From Achatina immaculata (lineage: Eukaryota > Mollusca > Gastropoda > Stylommatophora > Achatinidae): a DNA stretch of 64,000 nt. Of this stretch, positions 1 to 18,590 are shown in pieces (position 1 is the stretch's first letter; the number at the start of each line of letters is the position of its first letter). Below the pieces are notes generated by a model. That model had not been told where the DNA came from. It saw only the letters and a program-made list of their open reading frames with translations, and did not search any database. Both the position numbers and the translations under genes were made by a program. Where the stretch lies: the NCBI GenBank assembly GCA_009760885.1, contig CM019701.1:34858697-34922696 (forward strand), given 5' to 3'.

Positions 1-1858
1 CTAGAACTGATAAAACTTAGAGAAATGAAGATGCAATGGAAAGTGACAAACAACAACAAAGAGGAATATAAATCTTTAACAAAAGAAGTACGAAGAAACA
101 TAAGAAATGACAAAAAAACAACACATACAATATTGTGAAAGAATAGAAGGACATCAAAAGTGTAGAAGAGATAGTGAAATGTTTAAAGAAATGAAGATAT
201 TGACGAGAAATGTTACACCTAAGTTAAATTTAATTTGTGACGAGATGGGACATACCTTGACATAGACAGAGGAAATTCTAGAAAGATGGTAGGAATATTG
301 CAGAAAAATGTATGTATGATACAAATGACTGTGAAAGCAGAAATCAACAGTTTGAATTATTATTGGAGGAGAAAGAACCCGAACCAACAATAGTTTTATG
401 GGCAATAAAGAATCTGAAAAATGGTAAATCACCAGGATGTGATGAGATAACAGCTGAACTTATTAAAGCAGGAGGAAAGAAATGGACAACAATCTATCAT
501 GCATTATGTAAAAAGATATGGCATTCAGGAATTTGGCCAAAAGAATGGAAAAGAACTGTATTCATGCCACTGCCAAAAAAGGGTAACCTGAAATTAGGCA
601 CAAACTACAGAACTATTGCTCTGAGTAGTCATGCGAGTAAAATTCTATTAAAAATCATAATGCGTAGACTTTGTAAGAAAATAGAAGAAGAAGTCAGTTT
701 GGTCCAGTCTGGTTTCAGGCAAGGAAGAGGATCAAGAGATCATATATTTAATATAAGATTAATAATAGAGAAATGCAGAGTTTAACGTGACTCTATCTTT
801 CATAGATTACTCAAAGGCATTTGATTGTGTACAACACCAGAAACTGGGAAATTTATGGAAAAAATGGGATTTCCAACACATTTTATACAATTAATATCAC
901 TGCTGTATCTAGACAACAGCAGTAAGAATAAATGGTGAAACAACAACTTGGTTTGACATAAAACAAGGGTGCATATTGTCGCCATATTTATTTAACTTGT
1001 ATACTGAAAATATAATGAAGAATGTTAGAGAAGATGTAGACAAAGAATATTATGATGCCAGAACAATTGGAGGTTACAAAATACCAGAGATTAGATATGC
1101 TGATGACACAGTATTACTGTCCACAACACAAAAAGGAATGGAAAAACTAATTATGTCTGTCCGTAAGAACAGCGAAGAGCAAAACCTCTTATCTTAATGT
1201 GAAGAAAACTAAATTGATGACAACTGACAAAACAAACAAGGCAGCTGAAATATGTATCAATGAAGAAAATTTGGAAGACGTGGAGAGTTTTGAATATCTT
1301 GGATCACTACTAACTAATAATGGAGATACAATGAGGGAAATTATAAGGAGGACATCTATCGCTCTTCAGAAAGTAAAACAGCTAAAGAATCTGTGGAGGG
1401 GAACAGACAGAACTACAAAAATAAGATTTTTAAGGGCATGCATCTTTCCCATCGCAACATATGTCTATGATACCTGGACACTTAACAAAACAGCTGAGAA
1501 ACACATAAATGCCTTTGAATGTAAATGCTACAGAAGAGTTCTTCAAATATCGTGGCCACAAAAAAGAACAAATATATCCATACTACAAGAACTTAATATT
1601 GAAGAAGACTGGCTAATAAAGAGGATTAAACAAAGAAATAAATATTTTGGACACATTAAACGTCATGATAATCTAGAGAAAACCGTCTTGGAAGGGTACA
1701 TGATGCGTAAAAGAAAGAGAGGAAGACCAAGGCGAGGATCGTTGATGATCTACAAATGGATGCATCAGCATCAGGCCATCTTTCTCACTGCCGGCAGGCC
1801 TACAGGGGTGCTGTTAGGGAAGCAAAGTTCCCCAAAGGATATGTAAATGAATTAATGA
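1..1858 (+). mobile_element. LINE family A, copy 1 (decayed RT region and 3' end)
   Basis: This is a broken reverse-transcriptase ORF of a non-LTR retrotransposon, truncated by the window start. The RT begins near 312 (motif KNGKSPGCDEITAELIK) and continues to about 785. There the frame changes: the FIDYSKAFD block lies in another frame at about 795-835. QGCILSPYLFNLY and the catalytic box RYADDTVLL follow in the 976-1197 frame. The C-terminal part (FEYLGSLLTNNGD, then FGHIKRHDNLEKTVLEGY and a basic KRGRPRR stretch) is in the 1199-1846 frame. Several frameshifts and stops mean it cannot encode a working enzyme. The 3' end carries imperfect TGAA-type repeats (about 1845-1865) and abuts the satellite. 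The related family layout is endonuclease then RT in one ORF; the endonuclease is outside the window or lost. RTE-like affiliation is an inference. Confidence 0.85.
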
Positions 1859-1862
1859 ATGA

Positions 1863-2454
1863 GATGAACAGTGACACTCCCGATGCCGTTAAAGTCCAAG
1901 TTCAGCCCCAATGGCATGGAGGAGGGGGCCTAGGGGTGGGGTGACATGTACAAATAATCGAAAACGACCGATATTGATATCAAATCCATAGTTTTTGGGG
2001 TCGCTGAGATGAATAGTGACACTCCTGATGCCGTTTACGTCCAAGTTAAGCCCCCAACGGCATAGGGGCCATGGGGTGGGTGGGATGGAGGTAACATGTA
2101 CAAATAATCGAAAATGACCGATATTAGTGTCGAATCGATAGTTTTTGCGGGCGCTGAGATGAATATTGACACTCCTGATGCCGTTTAAGTCCAAGTTCAG
2201 CCGCCATCAACATGGGGGCCTAGGGGTTGGGCGGGATGGGGGTGACATGTACAAATAATCGAAAACGACCGATATTAGTGCCCAATCCAGTTTTCGGGAT
2301 CGCTGAGATAAAAAGTGGCACTCACAAGTTCATCCTCCATCTGTATTGGGGGGGGGGGGGTGGAGAAGTGGTGAAAAATAAAATGTCCAGATTGACCGAG
2401 ATTAGTGTCGAATCCTTAGTGTTCGGGGTCGCTAAGCTGATTGGTGACAATTAA
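1863..2454. repeat. Tandem satellite, unit about 145-150 bp, about four copies
   Basis: Four diverged units follow head to tail, each beginning GATGAAnAnTGACACTC (first bases at about 1863, 2008, 2158 and 2307). Spacings are 145, 150 and 149 bp, and a shortened fifth start lies near 2431. Each unit holds a G-rich stretch (GGGGCCTAGGGGTGGG type), then GTGACATGTACAAATAATCGAAAA and a GACCGATATTAGTG block. The fourth unit has a run of G near 2347-2360. The unit is close to nucleosome length. Short ORFs across it are fortuitous. No coding function is seen. Confidence 0.9.
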
Positions 2455-2479
2455 GCCAACGTTTAGTTGAATAGAAGGA

Positions 2480-2600
2480 ATAGAAATCTGTCGAACCGTC
2501 TAGACTCTGTATAACCTTCTAGAAGGCTGTGGAAATGAATAGAACATTGTAGAACAGTCTAGAATGTTGTGGAAATGAATAGAACTTCGTTGGTTGTGAT
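2480..2600. repeat. Short direct repeat with heat-shock-element-like palindromes
   Basis: The 17-mer GTGGAAATGAATAGAAC occurs at 2529-2545 and 2569-2585, a 40-bp period. TCTAGAA palindromes lie between them and upstream. TTCTAGAA at 2517-2524 fits an inverted GAA/TTC pair as in a heat-shock element, but no promoter is recognisable nearby. It is probably part of a repeat. Confidence 0.45.
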
Positions 2601-2789
2601 AAATAAATCCCTGGGCAACGCTGTGTAATCAGAAATTGTTGTTAATGGTATTTAAAATTAATGGTCGGATATGTTCAGTGATCGTGCTAAGATTTTTTCT
2701 AAACCGGCACAAATGCACTTTTCTTTCGCCTTGCACGAAGTGCTTTCCGAAATACCGGCTGTGTCAATACACGATAGCGCGAGATAGTG

Positions 2790-2958
2790 TAGTTCGTTAG
2801 TGCGCTGTTCTCTCGTGGCTAGACGGCTGCTCGTCCTACCGGAATCCGTGGTTCGAATCCTAGATAATTCTCTTGTGATTTTTCTTTCTATCACGTCTCA
2901 CTAAAGTGCTTTGTCTACGATTTTTTTCTAGAGGTCTAATCCCACAAAACTTGTGTTC
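2790..2958 (+). mobile_element. tRNA-derived SINE, single copy
   Basis: The element has an internal pol III promoter: an A-box-like GTGGCTAGACGGCTGC near 2815-2830 and a B box GTTCGAATCC at 2851-2860, with tRNA-like spacing. A conserved non-tRNA body follows (TTCTCTTGTGATTTTTCTTTC, then CACGTCTCACTAAAGTGCTTTG). The same body occurs twice, in opposite orientations, at 31327-31668, so it is a dispersed family. The ends are estimated from that alignment by eye. It is not a functional tRNA gene: no intact acceptor stem is visible. Confidence 0.75.
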
Positions 2959-3089
2959 TCCTATTTTGTCAATACAACATTCGCAGGCTTATACTACAAT
3001 CTTTACGCAGTGCCAGGAATTAAATGTTCATGTGATTTATTTATTTTTTTATGGATAAAAAGAGATAGCGACTGCGGTAAAACTGGTTC

Positions 3090-3850
3090 TACTAATAAAG
3101 GTAGATGGAGGTGTATGGTTCAGTTTTACAGAACGACAGAGTGAGTGAGGAAAGTGAGAACCCAAAAGGAAGAAAGTATGAAAGTAAGATGATAATGTAT
3201 AAATGAAAAACATACAACATCCAATATTTCGGCGTCAGCCCTTTTCAAGGATTACATACAATAACAATACAACATAAATAAAAAGAATAAAAATGAAAAA
3301 CTTAGCTTTCAGGCATCTTCCTAGTACAGAATACAACAAATGCACCTTAAAGACGGAGAAAGTAGAGTAAGAGCGAGAGTGGCTGGGAGATAACAAATAA
3401 AAACAAATTCGACCAAGCGGATGTCAATGGGGTGTAGGTGGTGAAAGAGAGAACAGTGTGAAAAAAAAGGGGGAGGGGAAAGACCAGAAAGCTATAAATA
3501 CCTTATAGCTGCTAGAGGAGGGGAGATAATGCTAAAACTTATGAATGACAAACTATAGCGAAATGAGTGGGGCTAAGACAAGAAAGTAGAGCGTAAATAT
3601 CAGCAGAAAGTGGGTCACAATCTAAGGAAGTTTAAAGGAAGCTGAATTTATTGTTAATTCCAGCTGTGTGGAGACATACAGCCCGGAAAATAAGGCGCTG
3701 TCCTAGAGCCTTCCGAGATCATTCATCGGAAGAGCAGGGGTGAATTGCACTGACAGAAATCTCCCGTTTTTTCTAAGTGGTTTCTTTGACAGAAGTGTTT
3801 TGCCACTTTTTTTTTTTTACCTTATCTGAGGCGAAATTTAAATCTTTACA
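3090..3850 (-). mobile_element. Penelope-like element 3' part (P3), reverse orientation
   Basis: The 3095-3260 stretch is the reverse complement of sequence at about 38100-38230: both have a CACGCCGAAATAT or GACGCCGAAATAT core, then TGTTGTATGTTTTTCATTTAT, then a TGTAAAACT...CCATAC...CTCTATCTACC block. The core resembles the hammerhead-ribozyme remnant of Penelope-like elements. DNA up to about 3850 has the same general make-up as the non-coding 3' region of copy P2 (35140-36120), but my alignment there is loose. No coding sequence is seen. Confidence 0.45.
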
Positions 3851-3860
3851 AAATCCAAAG

Positions 3861-3975
3861 TCAACACCGGGTGATTCTACCCCATGCAAAGTGAGCATCA
3901 TCAGTCTGTGGCCTCATAAACGACTTCGCTGATTGCTTTTTACTATGTTTTTTGATAATATATGAGTTGTGATAA
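3861..3975 (-). repeat. Unclassified interspersed repeat R, copy 1
   Basis: Read on the - strand, this stretch has AAAAAGCAATCAGCGAA, then ATGATGCTCACTTTGCATGG and GTAGAATCA. The same order of words occurs on the + strand at 54332-54410. Two dispersed copies imply a repeat family. No coding potential is recognised. Confidence 0.45.
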
Positions 3976-4093
3976 AAAAAAGTAACTGGAATGAGGGCAT
4001 AACTCCGGAACCGGCTGGCACAATCGGAAGCGTATAGGCACAGGCTGACCTTGGCATATATCGCACACATGGCATAAGTCATGTGTCCTGTGC

Positions 4094-4535
4094 TTGTCTG
4101 CTTTGCTTACGATAGTGCCTTGTTCTGACTTGTCTGAATCTGTTCGTCGCATTTGTCATATCGGAACAGTTTTATCAACATTAATATGTGTGTGCATATG
4201 TGTCACAGTATGCAAAAGATGCAGGATAACTTATATTTGTGAAATTGGCCTCATATTAAGGAACCGCATGCAGAAACATATGTACGATATCATTTACCAT
4301 GCTTCGAAACAAGTCCAGAATAATTTCAATGGCCCCAACCACAGAGGCAAATCTGATTTTCTGGTAACAGCCACCAAACAATGTCACGCAGATGACAGAA
4401 GCCGCCTAGCGCTTGAGAACCGCTACATTCAGGACTACGGGACGCTGGAACCTCATGGTTTGAACTCGTTATTCAGCTACACCTAACATTCTCCTCTTCC
4501 ACAATCATAATCCCTCCCCACTAAGTTATATTCCC
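4094..4535 (+). pseudogene. Penelope-like element P1, GIY-YIG endonuclease remnant
   Basis: The ORF 4094-4486 carries the C-terminal endonuclease region typical of Penelope-like retroelements: VCKRCRITYI, then EIGL...RNRMQKHMYDI (GIY-YIG fold core with the CxxC-type lead-in), FNGPNHRGKSDFLVTATKQCHADD and LALENRYIQDYGTLEPHGLN. The sister copy P2 reads YIGETGL where this copy reads YICEIGL, so the key glycine is changed here. The RT is missing upstream. The element resumes at 7734 after the LINE E insertion. Its 3' context (CATGGTTTGAACTCGTTATTCAGCT) matches P2. Confidence 0.8.
4520..4535. repeat. Target-site duplication, left copy (LINE E into Penelope-like P1)
   Basis: ACTAAGTTATATTCCC is present here and again at 7734-7749, flanking the LINE E copy exactly. 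It is a 16-bp duplication. Confidence 0.9.
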
Positions 4536-4762
4536 ACCAGTGGTCCATTTTATGGATCATTGCCTGTCCCAAGTCATGAAAAAGGGGGAGGGTTGGCTTA
4601 AGGCCAGCAACCTTATCCTATAAAAATAACTTTGCTACAGAAACGCCAAAAAGAGACTCAAGAGATATTTCGGCCCTGGGGGAGGAGGGGCCTCCAGCTG
4701 GAGGAAGCATGAAGCCGGACAGTGAAAGCCAGGGAAACCAGGAAGCTGTCAGACCGATAACC

Positions 4763-5797
4763 GCCATCTCCACCAGGACCACCATTATTATAGGATCATG
4801 GAACGTTAGAACTATGTTTGAAGCAGGGAAATCAATGTAGGTTGCAGCGGAAATGAGGAAATACAACATCACCATCCTGGGAATCAGCGAAACAAGATGG
4901 ACTGGAACAGGGCAAACAAGGATTAGCACAGGAGAGCTTTTGTTGTACTCAGGACACGAGGAGGACACCGCACCACACACGTATGGGGTGGCCCTGATGC
5001 TGTCAAAGACAGCTCAGGGAGCACTAATTGGATGGGAGGCGCATGGCCCACGGATTATTATAACCACCTTCAAAACCCAAAAGAGAAAGATAAATATGGA
5101 TGTCATTCAGTGTTATGCACCAACAAATGAAAGCAGCGATGGTACAAAGGAGGAATTCTATGAGAGATTGCTGGGTATTGTGCAGAGCCGTCCAGAGCGG
5201 AACATGGTTATCGCCATGGGTGATTTCAGTGCCAAGATCGGAAGTGACAACAGGGGATACGAAGATATCATGGGGCAGCAAGGATTGGGTGTAATGAATG
5301 ACAACGGAGAGAGATTTGCTGACTCTTGTGCCACAAGCAATTTGGTCATTGGAGGGAGTTTCTTCCATCATAAAAGGATACACAAGGTTACATGGGTTTC
5401 TCCGGATCAGGTAACAGAGAATCAGATCGACCATATATGTATTGGGAAGAAATACAGAAGATCTCTTCAGGACGTGAGGGGCAAAAGAGGAGCCGATGTT
5501 GCATCAGACCACCATCTAATTGTGGCCCGATTGAAGTTAAAACTAAAGAGGACTGGGATAGGAGGCAACAGTAGACAACGCCAGAGATACAACACCACAG
5601 TTCTAAAAGATAGAACTAAGCAGGAAGAATTTAAGATCGCACTCGCCAATAAGTTTCAGATTCTACAAGATCTACCAGAAGAAGAGTCAATTGATAAGAG
5701 ATGGCAAGGAGTGAAAGAAGCATTTACCTCATCATGTCAAGAAGTGCTTGGCCCCAGGAAGCGTGCCACAAGGAGTGGATCTCTGCAGAATCCATAA
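4763..5797 (+). pseudogene. LINE E endonuclease region (exonuclease/endonuclease/phosphatase fold)
   Basis: Seen in order: GSWNVRTMFEAGKS at the N terminus, ILGISETRWTG (metal-binding Glu), DVIQCYAPTNE, VIAMGDFSAKIGSDN (catalytic Asp), WVSPD, QIDHICI, and VASDHHLIV (the Asp-His pair). These are the signatures of AP-like endonucleases that nick target DNA for target-primed reverse transcription. A TAG at 4838-4840 interrupts the frame where a Gln is expected (a CAG to TAG change), so the long ORF only starts at 4853. The frame ends at 5797 (TAA 5795-5797) before the linker, which continues in another frame. Confidence 0.88.
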
Positions 5798-6016
5798 GGA
5801 GAATAGAGGAGAGAAAGAGGAAAAAAAGCAGCACTCAACAACAGCCGCACAAGAGCCAGTAAAATTATTGTACAAGAAGAGTATAGGGAAGCATGTAGGA
5901 AAACAAAGAGGAGCATCAGGACAGACAAAAGGAACTACATAGAAACACTGGCAACAGAGGCAGAAGGAGCTGCCCGGCAGGGAAATATACAGGATCTATA
6001 CTCCACAATTAAGAAG

Positions 6017-7721
6017 ATGACTGGAAATTATAGTATGCCGATGAGGCCAGTGAAAGACAAGAACGGAAAAACAATACCCAATGACTGGGGACAGAGAGAC
6101 AGATGGGTGCAGCACTTTGAAGAATTGTTGAATAGACCAGCTCCTCATAACCCATCGAATATTGAACCAGCCGATAGAGATCTACGAATAGATTGTGGTA
6201 TACCAACAAGGGAAGAGATTTGTAAAGCTATAAAACAGATGAAGCATGGCAAGGCAGCAGGACCTGATAACATCCTGGCAGAAGCACTGAAAACAGATAT
6301 TGAGACAAGCGTAGACATTCTTCACCCCCTCTTCAGGAAGATCTGGGAAGAGGAGCAAGTGCCTACAGAGTGGAAAGAAGGTTACCTTGTCAAGCTACCA
6401 AAGAAAGGTGACGAGCTCCTGCTCCAACTACAGAGGTATAACACTGCTATCAATACCAGGAAAGGTATTCAACCGAGTTCTTCTAAATAGGATAAAGGAC
6501 GCGGTAGATCCACAACTCAGGGACCAACGAGCAGGATTCCAGAAGAACAGATCCTGTACAGACCAAATAGCAACATTACGTATCATCGTAGAACAATCAT
6601 TGGAGTGGAACTCACCTCTCTATGTCAATTTTATTGACTATGAGAAGGCTTTCGACAGCGTCGACAGACAGACCCTATGGAAGCTGTTGAGACACTACGG
6701 AGTACCGGAGAAGATTACCACCATCATTAAAAACTCCTATGAAGGGATGACATGTAGGGTAATCCATGGACAACAACTAACAGATGCCTTTCAAGTTAAC
6801 ACCGGAGTGAGACAGGGATGCCTGCTGTCACCATTTCTATTTATCCTGGCCATAGACTGGATTATGAGAAAATCAACAGAATATAGGAGAAATGGTATTC
6901 AGTGGACGGTCTGGACTCAACTTGACGACCTAGACTTTGCTGACGACTTGGCACTTCTCTCCCAGACTAAGCAACAGATGCAAGAGAAAACCATATTAGT
7001 GGCAGAAAATTCTTCAAGACTAGGCCTTACCATCCACAAGGGAAAGAGTAAAGTTCTTAGAGTAAATGAGGTCAACGAAATGCCCATTATATTATAAGGA
7101 GAGGAACTGGAAGAGGTTGAAAAGTTTACTTATCTGGGAAGTATGATAGACAAGCAGGGAGGAACAGAAGCTGATGTAAAAGCAAGAATGGGCAAGGCAA
7201 GAGTAAAATTCCATCAGATGAAGAAAATATGGGGAACTTCAGCCTTGTCAATTAAATTGAAGATCAGAGTATTTAACACCATGATAAAGCCCATTCTGCT
7301 ATACGGTTCAGGAACTTGGAGAACTACTGTTATGATCATGAAACGAATCCAGACATTTATTAACACATGCCTTAGAAGGATTCTGCAAATACGATGGCCA
7401 GATACCATAAGTAACCAAGAACTGCAGCAGAGAACAGGCCAGCAACCAGTGGAAGACGACATCCTACGAAGAAGATGGGAATGGATCGGACACACCCTAC
7501 GGAAATCCACATCCAGCACTACAAGGCAAGCCCTAACATGGAACCCACAGGGTAAAAGGAGGAGAGGGAGACCAAGGAACTCCTGGCGCCGAAGTCTGGA
7601 CACGGACATCAAAGTAATGAACCAGACATGGAGACAGTTGGAAAGAGTGGCCCAGGACCGAACTGCCTGGCGAGCTCTTGTTGGCGGCCTATGCTCCACG
7701 AGGGGTCAGAGGCATAGATAG
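6017..7721 (+). pseudogene. LINE E reverse transcriptase and C-terminal region
   Basis: The RT starts with KQMKHGKAAGPDNILAEALK (about 6235). It shifts frame near 6390-6430, then reads NYRGITLLSIPGKVFNR, DQRAGFQKNRSC, VNFIDYEKAFDSV, TGVRQGCLLSPFLFIL and DDLDFADDLALLSQ (catalytic FADD) to a TAA at 7095-7097. It continues from 7098 in another frame with KFTYLGSMID, LYGSGTWRTT, WIGHTLRK and RRGRPRNSWRRSLD. At least two frame breaks make it inactive. The FADD box replaces the commoner YADD, as in LINE B here. Confidence 0.88.
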
Positions 7722-7733
7722 ATAGATAGATAG

Positions 7734-8090
7734 ACTAAGTTATATTCCCTTCTCACTTGTTACACATAATTTAGAACCTTCTCACGGCATCATATTACAA
7801 CCCCTCTATCTCAGCTGTAATTACCTATTTCACATTCTCCCGTCTAGATTACCACTGTATTACTCTCTCCCCTCCACGGTTTCCCGACCCACAGTTACGA
7901 CACACCTATCACAAATTATAGCTAAGTGTTCAATTCATTTTATTATTTTTTAAAACATAATTCATGTGAATTTATACTTTATCCCCTCTCTCTATATCCT
8001 CGTCCTGTATGTTTTTGTATGATTAAGGTTCACGCCGAAACGTCACAATTGTGTGCCCGTTAAGTAATAAAGCTATTCCTACTTTCTTCC
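7734..8090 (+). mobile_element. Penelope-like element P1, 3' part, with right target duplication
   Basis: This resumes P1 after the LINE E insertion, beginning with the right 16-bp duplication (7734-7749). The text TTCTCACTTGTTACACATA follows, as in uninterrupted copy P2 (its reverse complement lies near 35560-35585). The stretch is non-coding and pyrimidine-rich. It ends with a hammerhead-like core GATTAAGG...CGCCGAAACGTC at about 8018-8046 and then AAGTAATAAAGC (8063-8074). The 3' end is estimated. Confidence 0.75.
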
Positions 8091-8448
8091 TGGTTTGTAC
8101 ATCTGTAGTCACGTGATCAGAAACACTTCGCTCGAAGTTATGACCCCTGCATTGATCAGGAATTTCCCTTATGAGTGGTGTGGCCATTCCCATTTAAAAC
8201 TCACGCCAATATTCTTAGTCATAGTTCACATGTGGTCACCAGTATATTTTTTTAGTATTGTTCTAAGCAAAGCGGATGAAGAGACTGACAATTGAAACTT
8301 GCTGACGAGAGTTTATGTCCGGTTAATTTTTAGCACTTGATATAAAAAGAAAAAAATCCTGGCAAGAGGATTCGTGAGAAGTAGCAAACTTCTGCCATCA
8401 GTCCGTCCACGGAATGGATGGGCTCTTAGTTGTCACCAAGATTTTGTC
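8091..8448. other. Upstream region of NKAIN; no recognised element
   Basis: No gene or repeat is recognised between the Penelope-like 3' end and the first NKAIN coding exon. It must hold 5' UTR or promoter sequence if transcription starts locally, but no convincing TATA box or initiator could be picked by eye. Confidence 0.4.
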
Positions 8449-8517
8449 ATGAAAATATTCACAATCAAGAACCACAGAAATAAAAGAGTGTATGGATTCG
8501 CTTTAAATAACTTGTGG

Positions 8518-17861
<9,344 letters not shown>

Positions 17862-18590
17862 ATACTACATTTTTTTTATTACTGTGAAGAACTGGTGAAC
17901 TTTCAGTGACTCCCTAACAGCTCTCCTGTAGGCCTCTCGGTTGTAAGCAAGATGCCCTCCTGCTGATGAATCCATTTGCAGATTATCAACAATGTCTTGT
18001 GGCCATCTTTGCCACGGTCTTCCTCTCTTTCTTCTTCCCATTATGTACCCTTCCAAGACAGTCTTTTCTAAATTCTCAGTTTCCCAGACTCAAATATATT
18101 TTTACAACCAGTATAATTGGAATAAGAATGGTAGCATGTCTTTCATGTATTATGATAGTTCACTTGTGATATATTGTACTCTTGAAGTCTGGGAAGTCTC
18201 AACTATTAAAGTATGACTGAATCTATTTTTGTTTGTTCTTACCAAGTGAATATGCACTAAGTCTTTTACTTACTAAATGTGACAGCACTAGTTTTCTTGA
18301 ATGCTGTGCTTCTCATCAGTGTATCAGTTATTCCTGCATCATCACTTTATTTGATGACTTCCCACCTTGGAATATATCTTCTCATAGAAAACTTGTGATA
18401 TTTTTACATTTATCACAGTTCTTCATTACACAGTTGAATCTGTCTGTTTAACTCCATATTTAGTTGCTGCTGCAGCGTCAACCTCAGTATAATAATATGA
18501 TAAGAAAGGCCGCAAATGTAGAGACTGGGCACGGGGGGCAGTTGAACTTTGGGTTCAAGATCTCATCCAGCATCACTGTGGACCCACAGT
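17862..18590 (+). other. NKAIN 3' flank, probable 3' UTR
   Basis: Follows the NKAIN stop and holds a LINE A fragment at 17893-18080. No convincing AATAAA lies close to the stop; the first clean ones are far downstream (about 18948, inside the RNase H remnant, and 19941). The transcript end is unknown. Confidence 0.4.
17893..18080 (-). mobile_element. LINE family A, 3' fragment just after the NKAIN stop
   Basis: Read on the - strand it encodes [20 protein letters not shown], then [21 protein letters not shown], the C-terminal end of LINE A. It starts only about 30 bp after the NKAIN stop codon, in antisense, so any NKAIN 3' UTR would include it. Confidence 0.85.

Larger units (their letters stand above)
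4536..7733 (+). mobile_element. LINE family E, probably full length, with (TAGA)n tail
   Basis: A 3198-bp non-LTR retrotransposon lies between perfect 16-bp target-site duplications. The order is a 5' leader of about 230 bp, AP-type endonuclease (about 4770-5570), linker, RT (about 6230-7060), a C-terminal region ending in a GKRRRGRPRNSW basic motif, and a tail of GATAGATAGATA repeats at 7711-7733. It sits inside Penelope-like element P1, so it is younger than P1. The complete flanks and few breaks suggest moderate age. RTE-like affiliation is inferred from endonuclease-RT order and the simple-repeat tail. Confidence 0.92.

Noticed and set aside
1889..2194. 101-aa repetitive ORF on the - strand
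   Set aside because: It follows the satellite period; reading frames through tandem repeats are expected by chance.
2820..2870. tRNA gene
   Set aside because: A and B boxes are present but they lie in a dispersed SINE with a conserved non-tRNA body; no intact cloverleaf is visible.
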